From: Clostridiales bacterium
Lineage (GTDB): Bacteria > Bacillota > Clostridia > Saccharofermentanales > Saccharofermentanaceae
DNA: 16,135 nt
Reading direction: 5' to 3'
NCBI GenBank assembly: GCA_017612755.1
Contig: JAGAFH010000141.1
Coordinates: 1 to 16,135, forward strand
Shown here piece by piece: positions 1-7,045 of this stretch. How positions within the stretch are numbered: the first letter of the stretch is position 1; each line of letters starts with the position of its first letter. A program made the position numbers and the translations under genes. The notes under the pieces are model-generated. The model was not told where the DNA came from. It did not search any database and saw only the letters and a program-made list of their open reading frames with translations.

Positions 1-75
1 AAAGAGCTTATTGCTGTTCTTTCCCATCCTGGTGCCGCTTCCCGCAGCGGGTATGATAACAAATAATCTTTCCAT
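1..75 (-). CDS. ispD: 2-C-methyl-D-erythritol 4-phosphate cytidylyltransferase, N-terminal fragment (cut by window edge)
   Basis: Only the first 25 codons are present. They read MERLFVIIPAAGSGTRMG and continue to NKLF. This is the nucleotide-binding loop of the IspD/MobA-like nucleotidyltransferase family (AAGxGxRMG followed by xNKxF). IspD transfers CMP from CTP to methylerythritol phosphate in the non-mevalonate isoprenoid pathway, in the cytoplasm. The ATG at 75-73 lies 12 bases after the radA stop codon. A GGAAG ribosome binding site overlaps that stop, so the gene is probably co-transcribed with radA. Known family context: radA followed by ispD is a frequent order in Firmicutes. A different nucleotidyltransferase of the same fold is possible, but the NKLF ending of the loop favours IspD. 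Confidence 0.82.
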   Translation of the reverse strand, partial: MERLFVIIPAAGSGTRMGKNSNKLF

Positions 76-87
76 TTCTGTTCTTCC

Positions 88-1464
88 TTATGCAAAGAGC
101 ATATCGCTGGCTTCCGATATATTATCCACGAAGATATATTCGCAGTCTCCCTTTTCTTTGTCGGAGGAGATGCTGTCCTTACAGCTGCCGGGAAGGATCA
201 CTCTTGTGATGCCGATCCTTCTTGCCTCATGTATCCTCTTGGAAATGCCTGATACGGGACGCAGTTCTCCCGTAAGTCCCACCTCGCCCAGGATAAGAGT
301 GTTGGGCCTTACGGCTATCCCTCTTACTGATGATATGACAGCAGATACTATTGCCAGGTCGCAGGCGGGATCTGTTATCCTAAGTCCTCCGATGACATTT
401 ATGAAACAGTCCTTGACTCCGAGATTGAGCTTAAAGATCTTCTCGGTGACGGCCAGGAGCATTGAGACCCTGTTCCTGTCGGGGCCTGATGTCATCCTCT
501 GGGGATTTCCGTATCCCGTGTCGGCGGCCAGTGCCTGGATCTCGATGGTCAGGGGCCTTCCGCCTTCCATGGTGGAAGTGAGGCAGGAACCAGGTGACAT
601 CTGGGGACGTCCCGTGACAAGAAGGGCGGAACTGCTGTCAACAGCGCAGAGCCCTGATTCCCGCATCTCAAAAAAAGCCAGTTCATTGCTCTTCCCGAAC
701 CTGTTCTTGACGGATCTTAAGATCCTGTAATTTCCTGTATTGTCGCCTTCGAAATAAAGGACCGTATCTACCATATGCTCTATGGTCTTGGGACCTGCTA
801 TAGAACCTTCCTTGGTCACGTGGCCTACCACGATGACGGGAAGTGAAGTGCTCTTTGCTATACGCACCAGCCCGGAAGTAACTTCCTTAGCCTGGGAGAC
901 GCTTCCGGGGGTTCCGGTCACATTCTCGCAGTAAAGGGTCTGGATGGAGTCTACGATACATAATACCGGCTTTTGGGATGCTATCTCTTTCGCGATATTG
1001 TCGAAGTTTGTCTGGGCGCAGATGACGATCCTGTCATTGGTAATGCCGAGCCTGTCGGCCCTCATCTTTATCTGGGCGGGGGACTCCTCGCCGGAGACGT
1101 AAAGGACAGTTCCCGGGTCTTTATATGAATCTGCAAGCTGCAGGAGGATTGTGGACTTACCGATGCCCGGTTCTCCTCCCACGAGTGTTACGGAACCTAA
1201 GGTAATGCCGCCGCCGAAGAGAAGATCCAGCTCATCTATACCTGAAGATACCCGCAGGTAGTCTTCCTTCCCCGCATCGCTGAGCTTAACGGTCTCATTG
1301 CTCTCGGTCCAGGAATATCTGTCTGTCTTCTGCTTGGGGGAAGAGGTGACGGTCTCGCTGTCAACAAGGGTGTTCCACATGCCGCATCCCGGACATTTTC
1401 CCATCCATCCGCTGGTCTCTGTTCCGCACTCTTTACAGAAAAATGTAGTCTTCTTTGTAGCCAT
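88..1464 (-). CDS. radA: DNA repair protein RadA (Sms)
   Basis: RadA is a RecA-like ATPase and hexameric helicase that helps branch migration and processing of recombination intermediates. The 458-residue length matches the usual ~455-460. Seen in order: a four-cysteine zinc finger (C10, C13, C24, C27); a Walker A loop at residues 97-105 (GEPGIGKST); a hydrophobic Walker B strand ending in D172; the RadA-specific KNRFG motif at 253-257; and a C-terminal Lon-protease-like domain from about 280 to the end, containing the GNPQRMTSG and GLTGELRPVSG stretches. The start begins MATKKTTFFCKECG, as RadA proteins do, and no better start lies upstream. No Shine-Dalgarno sequence precedes the ATG, and a -10-like element lies 6 bases upstream, so the message could be leaderless. 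ispD follows in the same operon. Confidence 0.97.
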   Translation of the reverse strand: MATKKTTFFCKECGTETSGWMGKCPGCGMWNTLVDSETVTSSPKQKTDRYSWTESNETVKLSDAGKEDYLRVSSGIDELDLLFGGGITLGSVTLVGGEPGIGKSTILLQLADSYKDPGTVLYVSGEESPAQIKMRADRLGITNDRIVICAQTNFDNIAKEIASQKPVLCIVDSIQTLYCENVTGTPGSVSQAKEVTSGLVRIAKSTSLPVIVVGHVTKEGSIAGPKTIEHMVDTVLYFEGDNTGNYRILRSVKNRFGKSNELAFFEMRESGLCAVDSSSALLVTGRPQMSPGSCLTSTMEGGRPLTIEIQALAADTGYGNPQRMTSGPDRNRVSMLLAVTEKIFKLNLGVKDCFINVIGGLRITDPACDLAIVSAVISSVRGIAVRPNTLILGEVGLTGELRPVSGISKRIHEARRIGITRVILPGSCKDSISSDKEKGDCEYIFVDNISEASDMLFA

Positions 1465-1470
1465 ATTGAG

Positions 1471-1479
1471 AGTATATCA
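1471..1479 (-). promoter_or_regulatory. Putative extended -10 promoter for radA-ispD
   Basis: Read on the minus strand, 1479 to 1471 is TGATATACT, an extended -10 element (TGn plus TATACT, 5 of 6 matches to TATAAT). No convincing -35 lies 16-18 bases upstream, which is common for extended -10 promoters. The hexamer ends only 6 bases before the radA ATG, which would place transcription initiation at or next to the start codon. Confidence 0.45.
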
Positions 1480-1504
1480 TCAGTCATTTTCAGATGCACT
1501 CATT

Positions 1505-1533
1505 TTGACAGATCCGCAGGAAATCCGCATAAA
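1505..1533 (+). promoter_or_regulatory. Putative sigma-A promoter for the DUF885 lipoprotein gene
   Basis: A perfect TTGACA (-35) at 1505-1510 is followed after 17 bases by CATAAA at 1528-1533 (4 of 6 matches to the -10 consensus). The predicted start of transcription near 1540 gives a leader of about 110 bases before the lipoprotein ATG at 1651. The spacer holds two copies of TCCGCA, and two inverted copies lie just downstream, suggesting control at this promoter. Confidence 0.45.
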
Positions 1534-1562
1534 AAGGCCGGAATTTGCGGAAAATTTGCGGA
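1513..1562. repeat. Symmetric set of four TCCGCA/TGCGGA half-sites (candidate operator)
   Basis: TCCGCA occurs at 1513-1518 and 1524-1529, and its inverse TGCGGA at 1546-1551 and 1557-1562. Within each pair the repeat period is 11 bases with 5-base gaps, so each pair lies on one face of the helix. The two pairs are arranged head to head around a 16-base centre. The left pair lies inside the spacer and -10 of the putative lipoprotein promoter, and the right pair covers the predicted transcription start. This fits a dimer-of-dimers operator. An RNA hairpin in the leader is the alternative, but no T-tract follows. Confidence 0.5.
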
Positions 1563-1650
1563 AATGTCCCTTCCTTTATCCTTTCTTTAACAACTCATGA
1601 TGATTTATTAGCATGTTTATGGCAAGATATGTCTGTTTGGAGGTATAGAT

Positions 1651-3672
1651 ATGAAAAGATATTCAGCAAAGTTTATTGCCCTGTTCCTTACAGCGGCCAT
1701 GTTGTTTTCCCTGACTTCCTGTTCGGCTGTCGAGAGCCTTTTCGACATCGACCACAAGGATAAGAAGGAAAGAGATAAAGACGACGACGATGATGAGGGC
1801 GGCTGGCTTTCCAAGAAAGACGATGATGACGATGAGGATGACGGGGATGATGAAGACGACCCCGATGATACGGAAGATACAGATCCCACATCTGATCCTG
1901 ACGATGTTCCGGATTATGATTTCGGTGATCTTCCCGATCTTACATATCCCGATCATATCCCCACACAGGATGAGATCCATCCCGACCATGCTCCCGGTGA
2001 CGTAACAGGACAGGAAGCATCCGATCTTCTCGATGAGGTCGAGTCTGAGACCATCCAGAGATATATCGGAGGAAGCTATGTAAATGCCGTCCTTTATTTT
2101 GAGGATCCTTCCGCCTGGGGTATAGAGACTGATGAGCCTTCATGGGGCGAGATAAGCTACGACAGCACTGAGGACCTTGAGTTTATCGATGAGGAGCTGG
2201 AAAAGCTCTACTCCATCGATTACGAGAACCTGGACGATCAGGACAGGATCTTCTACGACAGGGTCACCTCTGACTTTGAACTCAGCAAGTATATGATGTC
2301 CTATACGGCATTTATGTATTATGAGCCTGTATTCAATCCCCTTACGGGACCTCAGAATGACGTGCTCTTCCTCCTTACGGTTCTTGATTTTGATACCGTT
2401 GAGGATGCCGAGAATTATATCGAGCTTCTGAGGGATATCGACAGGTATTATGATGAGCTCTGCGAGTTTGAGGAGAGAAGGGCCGTATACGGTTTCGCAT
2501 CTTCCCCTGAAGTTTACGAGGCTACAGCGGAGACCTTCGATGATCTGGTTGATATGGCTCCTGACTGCTTCCTCTATGACACCTTCGAGGAGAGACTCGA
2601 TAATATCGACGGCCTTACGGACCAGCAGAGAACGGATCTTATCGATGAGCATACATCCGTAATGCAGGATGTGGTATTCCCCGAGTTCCAGGAGTGTGCC
2701 GACAGGATGCGCGCCCTTGAAACATTTAACGGATCCGATCAGGGCATGTCGTCTTACGAAGGCGGAGAAGCCTATTTCACGGCACTGTTCGAAGACCAGA
2801 CCGACAGCAGCGTAAGCATCGAGGAGTCTATCACAAGACTTGATAATTATCTGGATTACATCTCTGATACCATCGATGAGATCGCCAACAGCGGTGACTA
2901 TTCCTGGGTCAATACATATCTCTATCATTCCTATTCAATGGGAGATACCCAGGCCAACCTTGATTATCTGGAGACAGCCATTGCAGATGATTTCCCTTCT
3001 ATCCCCGAGCACAGCTATTCCCTTATGGAAGTTCCCGAAGCTTTCCAGGACAGCTTCAGCCCTGCGGCATATCTGGCATATCATCTGGAGAACAATGATT
3101 CCAATATGATCCTTACCAATATGGCATCCGATGATCCGGATCTCGGTATCACCATTGCCCATGAGGGATATCCCGGACACATGTTCCAGTCCCTTTATCA
3201 CAGGAGTATCTGTGAGCATCCCTATATGTACATCTTCGCTCCCATAGCTTTTGAGGAGGGATGGGCTACCTATATAGAGAACTATGCTTATAAGTATTTC
3301 GACGAGCCTAACGACGGCAGGGACTTCATAATGATCGAGAATGAGCTGAACGTTGTCATCATGGCCCGCTGCGATATCGGTATCAATTACGAGAACTGGA
3401 CTATCGACGATGTGGCTGATCTTTATTCAGATATCTATGATGCGGACGTTACGGCTGATGATGTACAGGATCTTTATAACCTTCTGGTCAGCGATCCCTG
3501 TTATGCCATCAAGTACGGCTGCGGTTTTATCAACACAGGATATACCATGGAGCAGATCAGGTCGGAGTTCCCCGATGCCACGGATCTGGAGATCTTTACC
3601 GCATATCTCAACGCCCAGCCAGGTACTTTTGAGAACATAGAAGAGCACATGAGAACGGAACTTGGTTCATAA
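1651..3672 (+). CDS. DUF885 family lipoprotein, metallopeptidase-like
   Basis: A 673-residue predicted lipoprotein. The signal peptide has a KR start, a hydrophobic core and the lipobox LTSC with the lipidated cysteine at C24. Residues about 32-100 form an extremely acidic linker of Asp/Glu runs. From about 130 to the end lies a mainly helical domain matching the DUF885 family. Its zincin-like signature is HEGYPGH at 504-510 (putative zinc ligands H504 and H510, general base E505), followed by FEEGWATYIE, where E535 or E536 could be the third ligand. The family is presumed to be peptidase-like; the substrate here is unknown. It would act on the outer face of the membrane. A GGAGG site at 1639-1643, 7 bases from the ATG, supports the start. 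The gene stands alone: it is divergent from radA and closed by a strong terminator. Confidence 0.88.
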   Translation: MKRYSAKFIALFLTAAMLFSLTSCSAVESLFDIDHKDKKERDKDDDDDEGGWLSKKDDDDDEDDGDDEDDPDDTEDTDPTSDPDDVPDYDFGDLPDLTYPDHIPTQDEIHPDHAPGDVTGQEASDLLDEVESETIQRYIGGSYVNAVLYFEDPSAWGIETDEPSWGEISYDSTEDLEFIDEELEKLYSIDYENLDDQDRIFYDRVTSDFELSKYMMSYTAFMYYEPVFNPLTGPQNDVLFLLTVLDFDTVEDAENYIELLRDIDRYYDELCEFEERRAVYGFASSPEVYEATAETFDDLVDMAPDCFLYDTFEERLDNIDGLTDQQRTDLIDEHTSVMQDVVFPEFQECADRMRALETFNGSDQGMSSYEGGEAYFTALFEDQTDSSVSIEESITRLDNYLDYISDTIDEIANSGDYSWVNTYLYHSYSMGDTQANLDYLETAIADDFPSIPEHSYSLMEVPEAFQDSFSPAAYLAYHLENNDSNMILTNMASDDPDLGITIAHEGYPGHMFQSLYHRSICEHPYMYIFAPIAFEEGWATYIENYAYKYFDEPNDGRDFIMIENELNVVIMARCDIGINYENWTIDDVADLYSDIYDADVTADDVQDLYNLLVSDPCYAIKYGCGFINTGYTMEQIRSEFPDATDLEIFTAYLNAQPGTFENIEEHMRTELGS

Positions 3673-3685
3673 GAAAACACCATCC

Positions 3686-3715
3686 GGGAGCTGCAGAAAT
3701 GCAGCTCCCTTTTTT
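3686..3715 (+). terminator. Intrinsic terminator after the DUF885 lipoprotein gene
   Basis: A perfect 10-bp stem, GGGAGCTGCA (3686-3695) and TGCAGCTCCC (3700-3709), is closed by a GAAA tetraloop and followed by six T residues (3710-3715). It begins 13 bases after the stop codon. Confidence 0.95.
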
Positions 3716-3740
3716 GCCTCTGAATTTTCTCAAAAAAAGT

Positions 3741-3767
3741 TTGTAAGAAAAAAGGTTGTGCTATAAT
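3741..3767 (+). promoter_or_regulatory. Promoter for the LysM membrane protein gene
   Basis: A consensus TATAAT at 3762-3767 is preceded by TGC, an extended -10. The -35 region is weak: TTGTAA at 3741-3746 with a 15-base spacer, or TTTGTA with 16. Transcription would start near 3774, leaving a leader of about 26 bases with the ribosome binding site at 3787-3791. Confidence 0.7.
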
Positions 3768-3799
3768 TAGTATTGAATATATATATGGAGGATGACTTC

Positions 3800-6700
3800 A
3801 TGGCAACATTGACACGCCTTGCAAGTACTTTGACGGCGAAGTATTTCCCCTCACAGAATTTGACAGACGCTTTTTATATTGACGGAAGGTTATTCGGAAA
3901 AAGAGAGACAAGACAGGCTGATATCACTATTGATAAGGAAGAGAGAGGCTTCTTCCTGTCTGTATTTGCCCATCCTTCAATCCCTGAGTATGAACCGGGC
4001 ATGATGCCCCCTTACGAGCCCCAGCTCCGCGGAACATGTAATGAGGTCAAGTTTGGCCGCAAGGAGATCGACGGAATGATCGAAGGTTTCCTTTCCACAG
4101 CTGTAGGCGTTACAGGTAAGATGAAGCTTTCTGATGAAGAAGACAGAAGCCCCTACTTCTCCGGCGTTATCGTCAGGGATGCCGAGGCTTTTGCTGTTAC
4201 TATCGGAAGTGGTCTCGCTTTCCTTTACAGGGATGATACCCTTTTCCCCCTTACGGATGCAGGTATCCCTATGGAACCCATCGACAGCAACGGGAACAGG
4301 GTGGGAGATTTCATGTACTACTGTTCTTCCAAGACGGCTAATGCCCTCTGGTCGAATTTCTTTACTCTCGTACCCGATGACTGCATCATCCTCTGTAATA
4401 AAGAGATCTATGATGCCCTCGGACAGCGGGAGATGCTCCGTATCCTTCAGGAGGCTGAGGATCAGTGCGATGCTGCAGGTGTGATCATTACACAGGCTTC
4501 TGCAAGGATGCCCAACGTTCCCATGCAGTTCTCCATCTCCTTCGTTGAGAGTGTTACCAGCGATGAGAAAAAGGGACTGTTCGGTTTCAAGCGCAAGAAT
4601 AAAGAAGAAGACACATCCGACATGAGCATCAAGTCTACCCTTGAAGGCGGCGTTGTCGGAGCAGCATCTGCAGCTATCGCGGATGCAGGTTTTACAAGCG
4701 GACTTAATACGGCAGCAGCTGCACCTATCCCGGGTCTCGATCTCGTATTCGGAGACAGCGAAGATAAAGATGCAGCATCTGCGCCCAAGGCAGAGGAAGC
4801 TCCTTCCCAGCCGGAGAGCACCATTGAATTCTTTGATTCCTCAGTAGGTAAAGAGGCTCCGGTTGATGTCTCTGCTGAAGATATGATGAAGAATCTTTTT
4901 GGAGAGATGAAGAAGAGCGAAGAGGAAGATAAGGATCCGGCCGGGACTGTTGAGAAGATCGCTGAAGCTGCCTCTGTTGTAGGAGTTGCCGAAGCATCGG
5001 CGGCTGCTCCTTCTCCCTTCGTCGTAAATGCCGTCAACCCCTTCGAGATCGGCGGAGAGCCCGTCCCTGGGGCTGAACCTGAGATGAAGACCATTTCTTC
5101 CGTTGAGTTCCAGGCTCCTGAAGAGGATGATGATGCCAAGACAAAGCCTGTTGACACTCTCAATGCTGAGATACTTAGTTCTATAGCTGCTTCAAAGCCT
5201 GAGGGCGAAACAGCTAAAGACGGGATCATAGAGGCCGCCCTGCGTGAGCTCGGCAAAGACATTAAGGAGACACCGGAAGTGGACACTAACAGTATTACAC
5301 CCGACAGCAAGCCTGAGGAGACAGCGGGCGGAAGATCCGACGAGATCGTATTTGCCCCCGGCAATGAGACCATCTCATTTAATCCCCAGGAACTCGAGAA
5401 GTCTTCCGAGGATGAGTTCAATCCCTACAGCATGGGAAGCAGCGAGGAAATGGTAAATGCATCTCCTCTCGTATTCGGAGATGACGGCAGCAGTGCACCT
5501 CCTTCCGAGGAAGACCTTAAGAAGGCTTCTGAAGAGGAAGGCATACCTGTACCTGATTTCAAGATCGAGACAGATAAGCCTGAACTTGATGAGTCCGACA
5601 AGCTGGCTATAGACTTCCCTGACACTTCCAAGATCCCGGAAGAGGAGAAGAAAGAAGAAAAAGCAGAAGAGGCTGAGGAGAAGATCGAGCTTCCCTTCGA
5701 GACGGCGGTTGAGGCTGTTTCCGAAGAGAAGAGCGCTGCTCCCGTGAAGGAAGACATCCCGGATATGCCTGTTTATGACGGCAACACATTTGATACACCC
5801 GTTGCAGCAGTCAATTCCGATCAGCCTATCAACACTCCTGCCCAGGATGTATATTCCTACGGACAGTATGTAGAGAATGAGAATATGGCAGAGCCTGAAC
5901 CCCAGCAGTATGCTCCGGACCAGAGCGCGTATTCCCAGGCTCCTTACCAGTCCTTCGGTACAGAGGGCAATGCTTATGCTGAAGCTGACGGATATCAGGC
6001 TTCGGCTGATACTTACGGATATCAGGCAGGAAGCTATCAGGGCGGATATGCCGATCAGGCAGCTGCACCGGAGACACCTGCTTCTTCTGACAGTGACTGG
6101 ATAAATGCTATCCTTGGAATAGATGACGATATGTATTCAACACCCGCTGAGCCTGTGGACGTTCCTTCCCAGGCTGCGGCAACAGCAACTACCGGAGGTG
6201 CAGCTAACGTGCCATATAATGGATATAACGATTCAGGCATTCAGAGAGGGGCATCACAGACACCTTATGGAAACAGACCTGCCGGACAGCAGGGAAGACC
6301 CGGCGGAGCCGGACGTCCCCGTCCCGCTTCAGGCAGCGGAGCAGGCGGAAAGGGCCCTGTCAGAAGGATGCCAAAGCTCAACCGCAATGGTTATATCTTC
6401 CTGGCATTTGTACTTATCTGTCTTATCGTACTGATCGTACTTGTATCCGCTATCGTAAGATCCTGCGGAAAGAATGAGGATGCTGAGGACCAGACAGAGG
6501 TAAGCGCCTCTGATGTAAGCGAGGATATCGATGAGAGCGGCGAGAGCGCAGAGCCTGATGCTTCGGCTCCCGAGCAGACAGACGCCGTAACTCCCAATGC
6601 AGGGGCGACGGGCGATCCTTCTGCTCCTATCGGAAAGTTCTGCTTCTCTGAATATATCGGATACAGAACATGGTGGGATCTTTTCAACCAGGTTTACGGA

Positions 6701-6973
6701 ATCGATGATATCGCCAACGAGTCCGATCCCAGGATCGACATAATCATCAACTATAACGGTCTTGATCCCGCTACATATTCACCTTCCTCCGGAGACGAGC
6801 TCCTTCTTCCTCCTTTAGGAGTGCTTGACGGAACTATCCCCGTAACGTTTACAGTCGGCGCTGCAAGCAATGCAGAAAGTTCAGACGTAGTAAGCGGTGA
6901 TGTACAGGTCGTTGACGGTGATGCTGCAGATTCAGGCGAGGCCCAGGATGAAGCATCTGCGGACGCAGCTTAA
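3800..6973 (+). CDS. Single-pass membrane protein with degenerate PP2C-like phosphatase domain and extracellular LysM-like domain
   Basis: 1057 residues from the ATG at 3800. GGAGG at 3787-3791 (8-base spacing) favours this start over an in-frame TTG at 3773. Residues 1 to about 255 resemble the PP2C/Stp1 fold: a GSGLAFLYRDDTLFPLT segment (136-152) matches the family's GDSRxYLxRxGxLxxLT block, and LVPDDCIILC then NKEIYDAL (to 207) matches the LxxGDxLLLCSDGLxDxL block. The catalytic features are lost: GDSR reads GSGL, SDG reads N200-K201-E202, and the N-terminal ADGxGG reads FAHPS. Residues ~265-860 are acidic, Ala/Pro/Glu-rich and then Tyr/Gln-rich, presumably disordered. A basic stretch precedes a membrane helix at 865-886. 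Residues ~947-1006 look like a LysM domain (W958/W959, INYNGL, ending GDELLLPP). The positive-inside rule puts the N-terminus in the cytoplasm and LysM on the peptidoglycan side. Role unknown; a wall-sensing or scaffold protein is inferred. The PP2C assignment is the least certain part. Confidence 0.8.
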   Translation: MATLTRLASTLTAKYFPSQNLTDAFYIDGRLFGKRETRQADITIDKEERGFFLSVFAHPSIPEYEPGMMPPYEPQLRGTCNEVKFGRKEIDGMIEGFLSTAVGVTGKMKLSDEEDRSPYFSGVIVRDAEAFAVTIGSGLAFLYRDDTLFPLTDAGIPMEPIDSNGNRVGDFMYYCSSKTANALWSNFFTLVPDDCIILCNKEIYDALGQREMLRILQEAEDQCDAAGVIITQASARMPNVPMQFSISFVESVTSDEKKGLFGFKRKNKEEDTSDMSIKSTLEGGVVGAASAAIADAGFTSGLNTAAAAPIPGLDLVFGDSEDKDAASAPKAEEAPSQPESTIEFFDSSVGKEAPVDVSAEDMMKNLFGEMKKSEEEDKDPAGTVEKIAEAASVVGVAEASAAAPSPFVVNAVNPFEIGGEPVPGAEPEMKTISSVEFQAPEEDDDAKTKPVDTLNAEILSSIAASKPEGETAKDGIIEAALRELGKDIKETPEVDTNSITPDSKPEETAGGRSDEIVFAPGNETISFNPQELEKSSEDEFNPYSMGSSEEMVNASPLVFGDDGSSAPPSEEDLKKASEEEGIPVPDFKIETDKPELDESDKLAIDFPDTSKIPEEEKKEEKAEEAEEKIELPFETAVEAVSEEKSAAPVKEDIPDMPVYDGNTFDTPVAAVNSDQPINTPAQDVYSYGQYVENENMAEPEPQQYAPDQSAYSQAPYQSFGTEGNAYAEADGYQASADTYGYQAGSYQGGYADQAAAPETPASSDSDWINAILGIDDDMYSTPAEPVDVPSQAAATATTGGAANVPYNGYNDSGIQRGASQTPYGNRPAGQQGRPGGAGRPRPASGSGAGGKGPVRRMPKLNRNGYIFLAFVLICLIVLIVLVSAIVRSCGKNEDAEDQTEVSASDVSEDIDESGESAEPDASAPEQTDAVTPNAGATGDPSAPIGKFCFSEYIGYRTWWDLFNQVYGIDDIANESDPRIDIIINYNGLDPATYSPSSGDELLLPPLGVLDGTIPVTFTVGAASNAESSDVVSGDVQVVDGDAADSGEAQDEASADAA

Positions 6974-6995
6974 GAGATAACAGACTAACTTATCA

Positions 6996-7024
6996 AAGTG
7001 CCGCCTTTATGGCGGCACTTTTTT
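6996..7024 (+). terminator. Intrinsic terminator between the LysM protein gene and the GH32 gene
   Basis: AAGTGCCGCC (6996-7005) pairs fully with GGCGGCACTT (7011-7020) across the loop TTTAT, followed by further T residues to 7024. It starts 22 bases after the LysM protein stop. The GH32 ribosome binding site begins only about ten bases after the T-tract, so GH32 expression would need read-through or a promoter overlapping the hairpin. Confidence 0.93.
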
Positions 7025-7045
7025 CATAAGAAAAGGAGAAGAAGA

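Noticed and set aside
11..730. 239-codon plus-strand open frame at the left edge
   Set aside because: It covers the ends of radA and ispD on the opposite strand, both of which are diagnostic. It has no support of its own.
2140..2928. 262-codon minus-strand open frame opposite the DUF885 lipoprotein gene
   Set aside because: It is a shadow of a clearly coding plus-strand region and has no recognisable domain. The Ile-rich composition comes from reversed GAT/GAC codons.
4462..5421. Long minus-strand open frame (319 codons, Ser-rich) opposite the LysM membrane protein gene
   Set aside because: It arises from the acidic, Ala/Glu/Ser-rich coding of the plus-strand gene read backwards. It has no ribosome binding site and low-complexity composition.
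5989..6027. Short direct repeat CGGATATCAGGC, two copies 27 bases apart, in the LysM protein gene
   Set aside because: It only reflects the repeated Gly-Tyr-Gln residues of the low-complexity linker and is not a separate element.
6998..7045. In-frame GTG start giving a GH32 protein 16 residues longer
   Set aside because: The start would lie inside the terminator hairpin of the previous gene and adds an Arg/Lys-rich stretch unlike GH32 N-termini. The TTG at 7046 has a good ribosome binding site.
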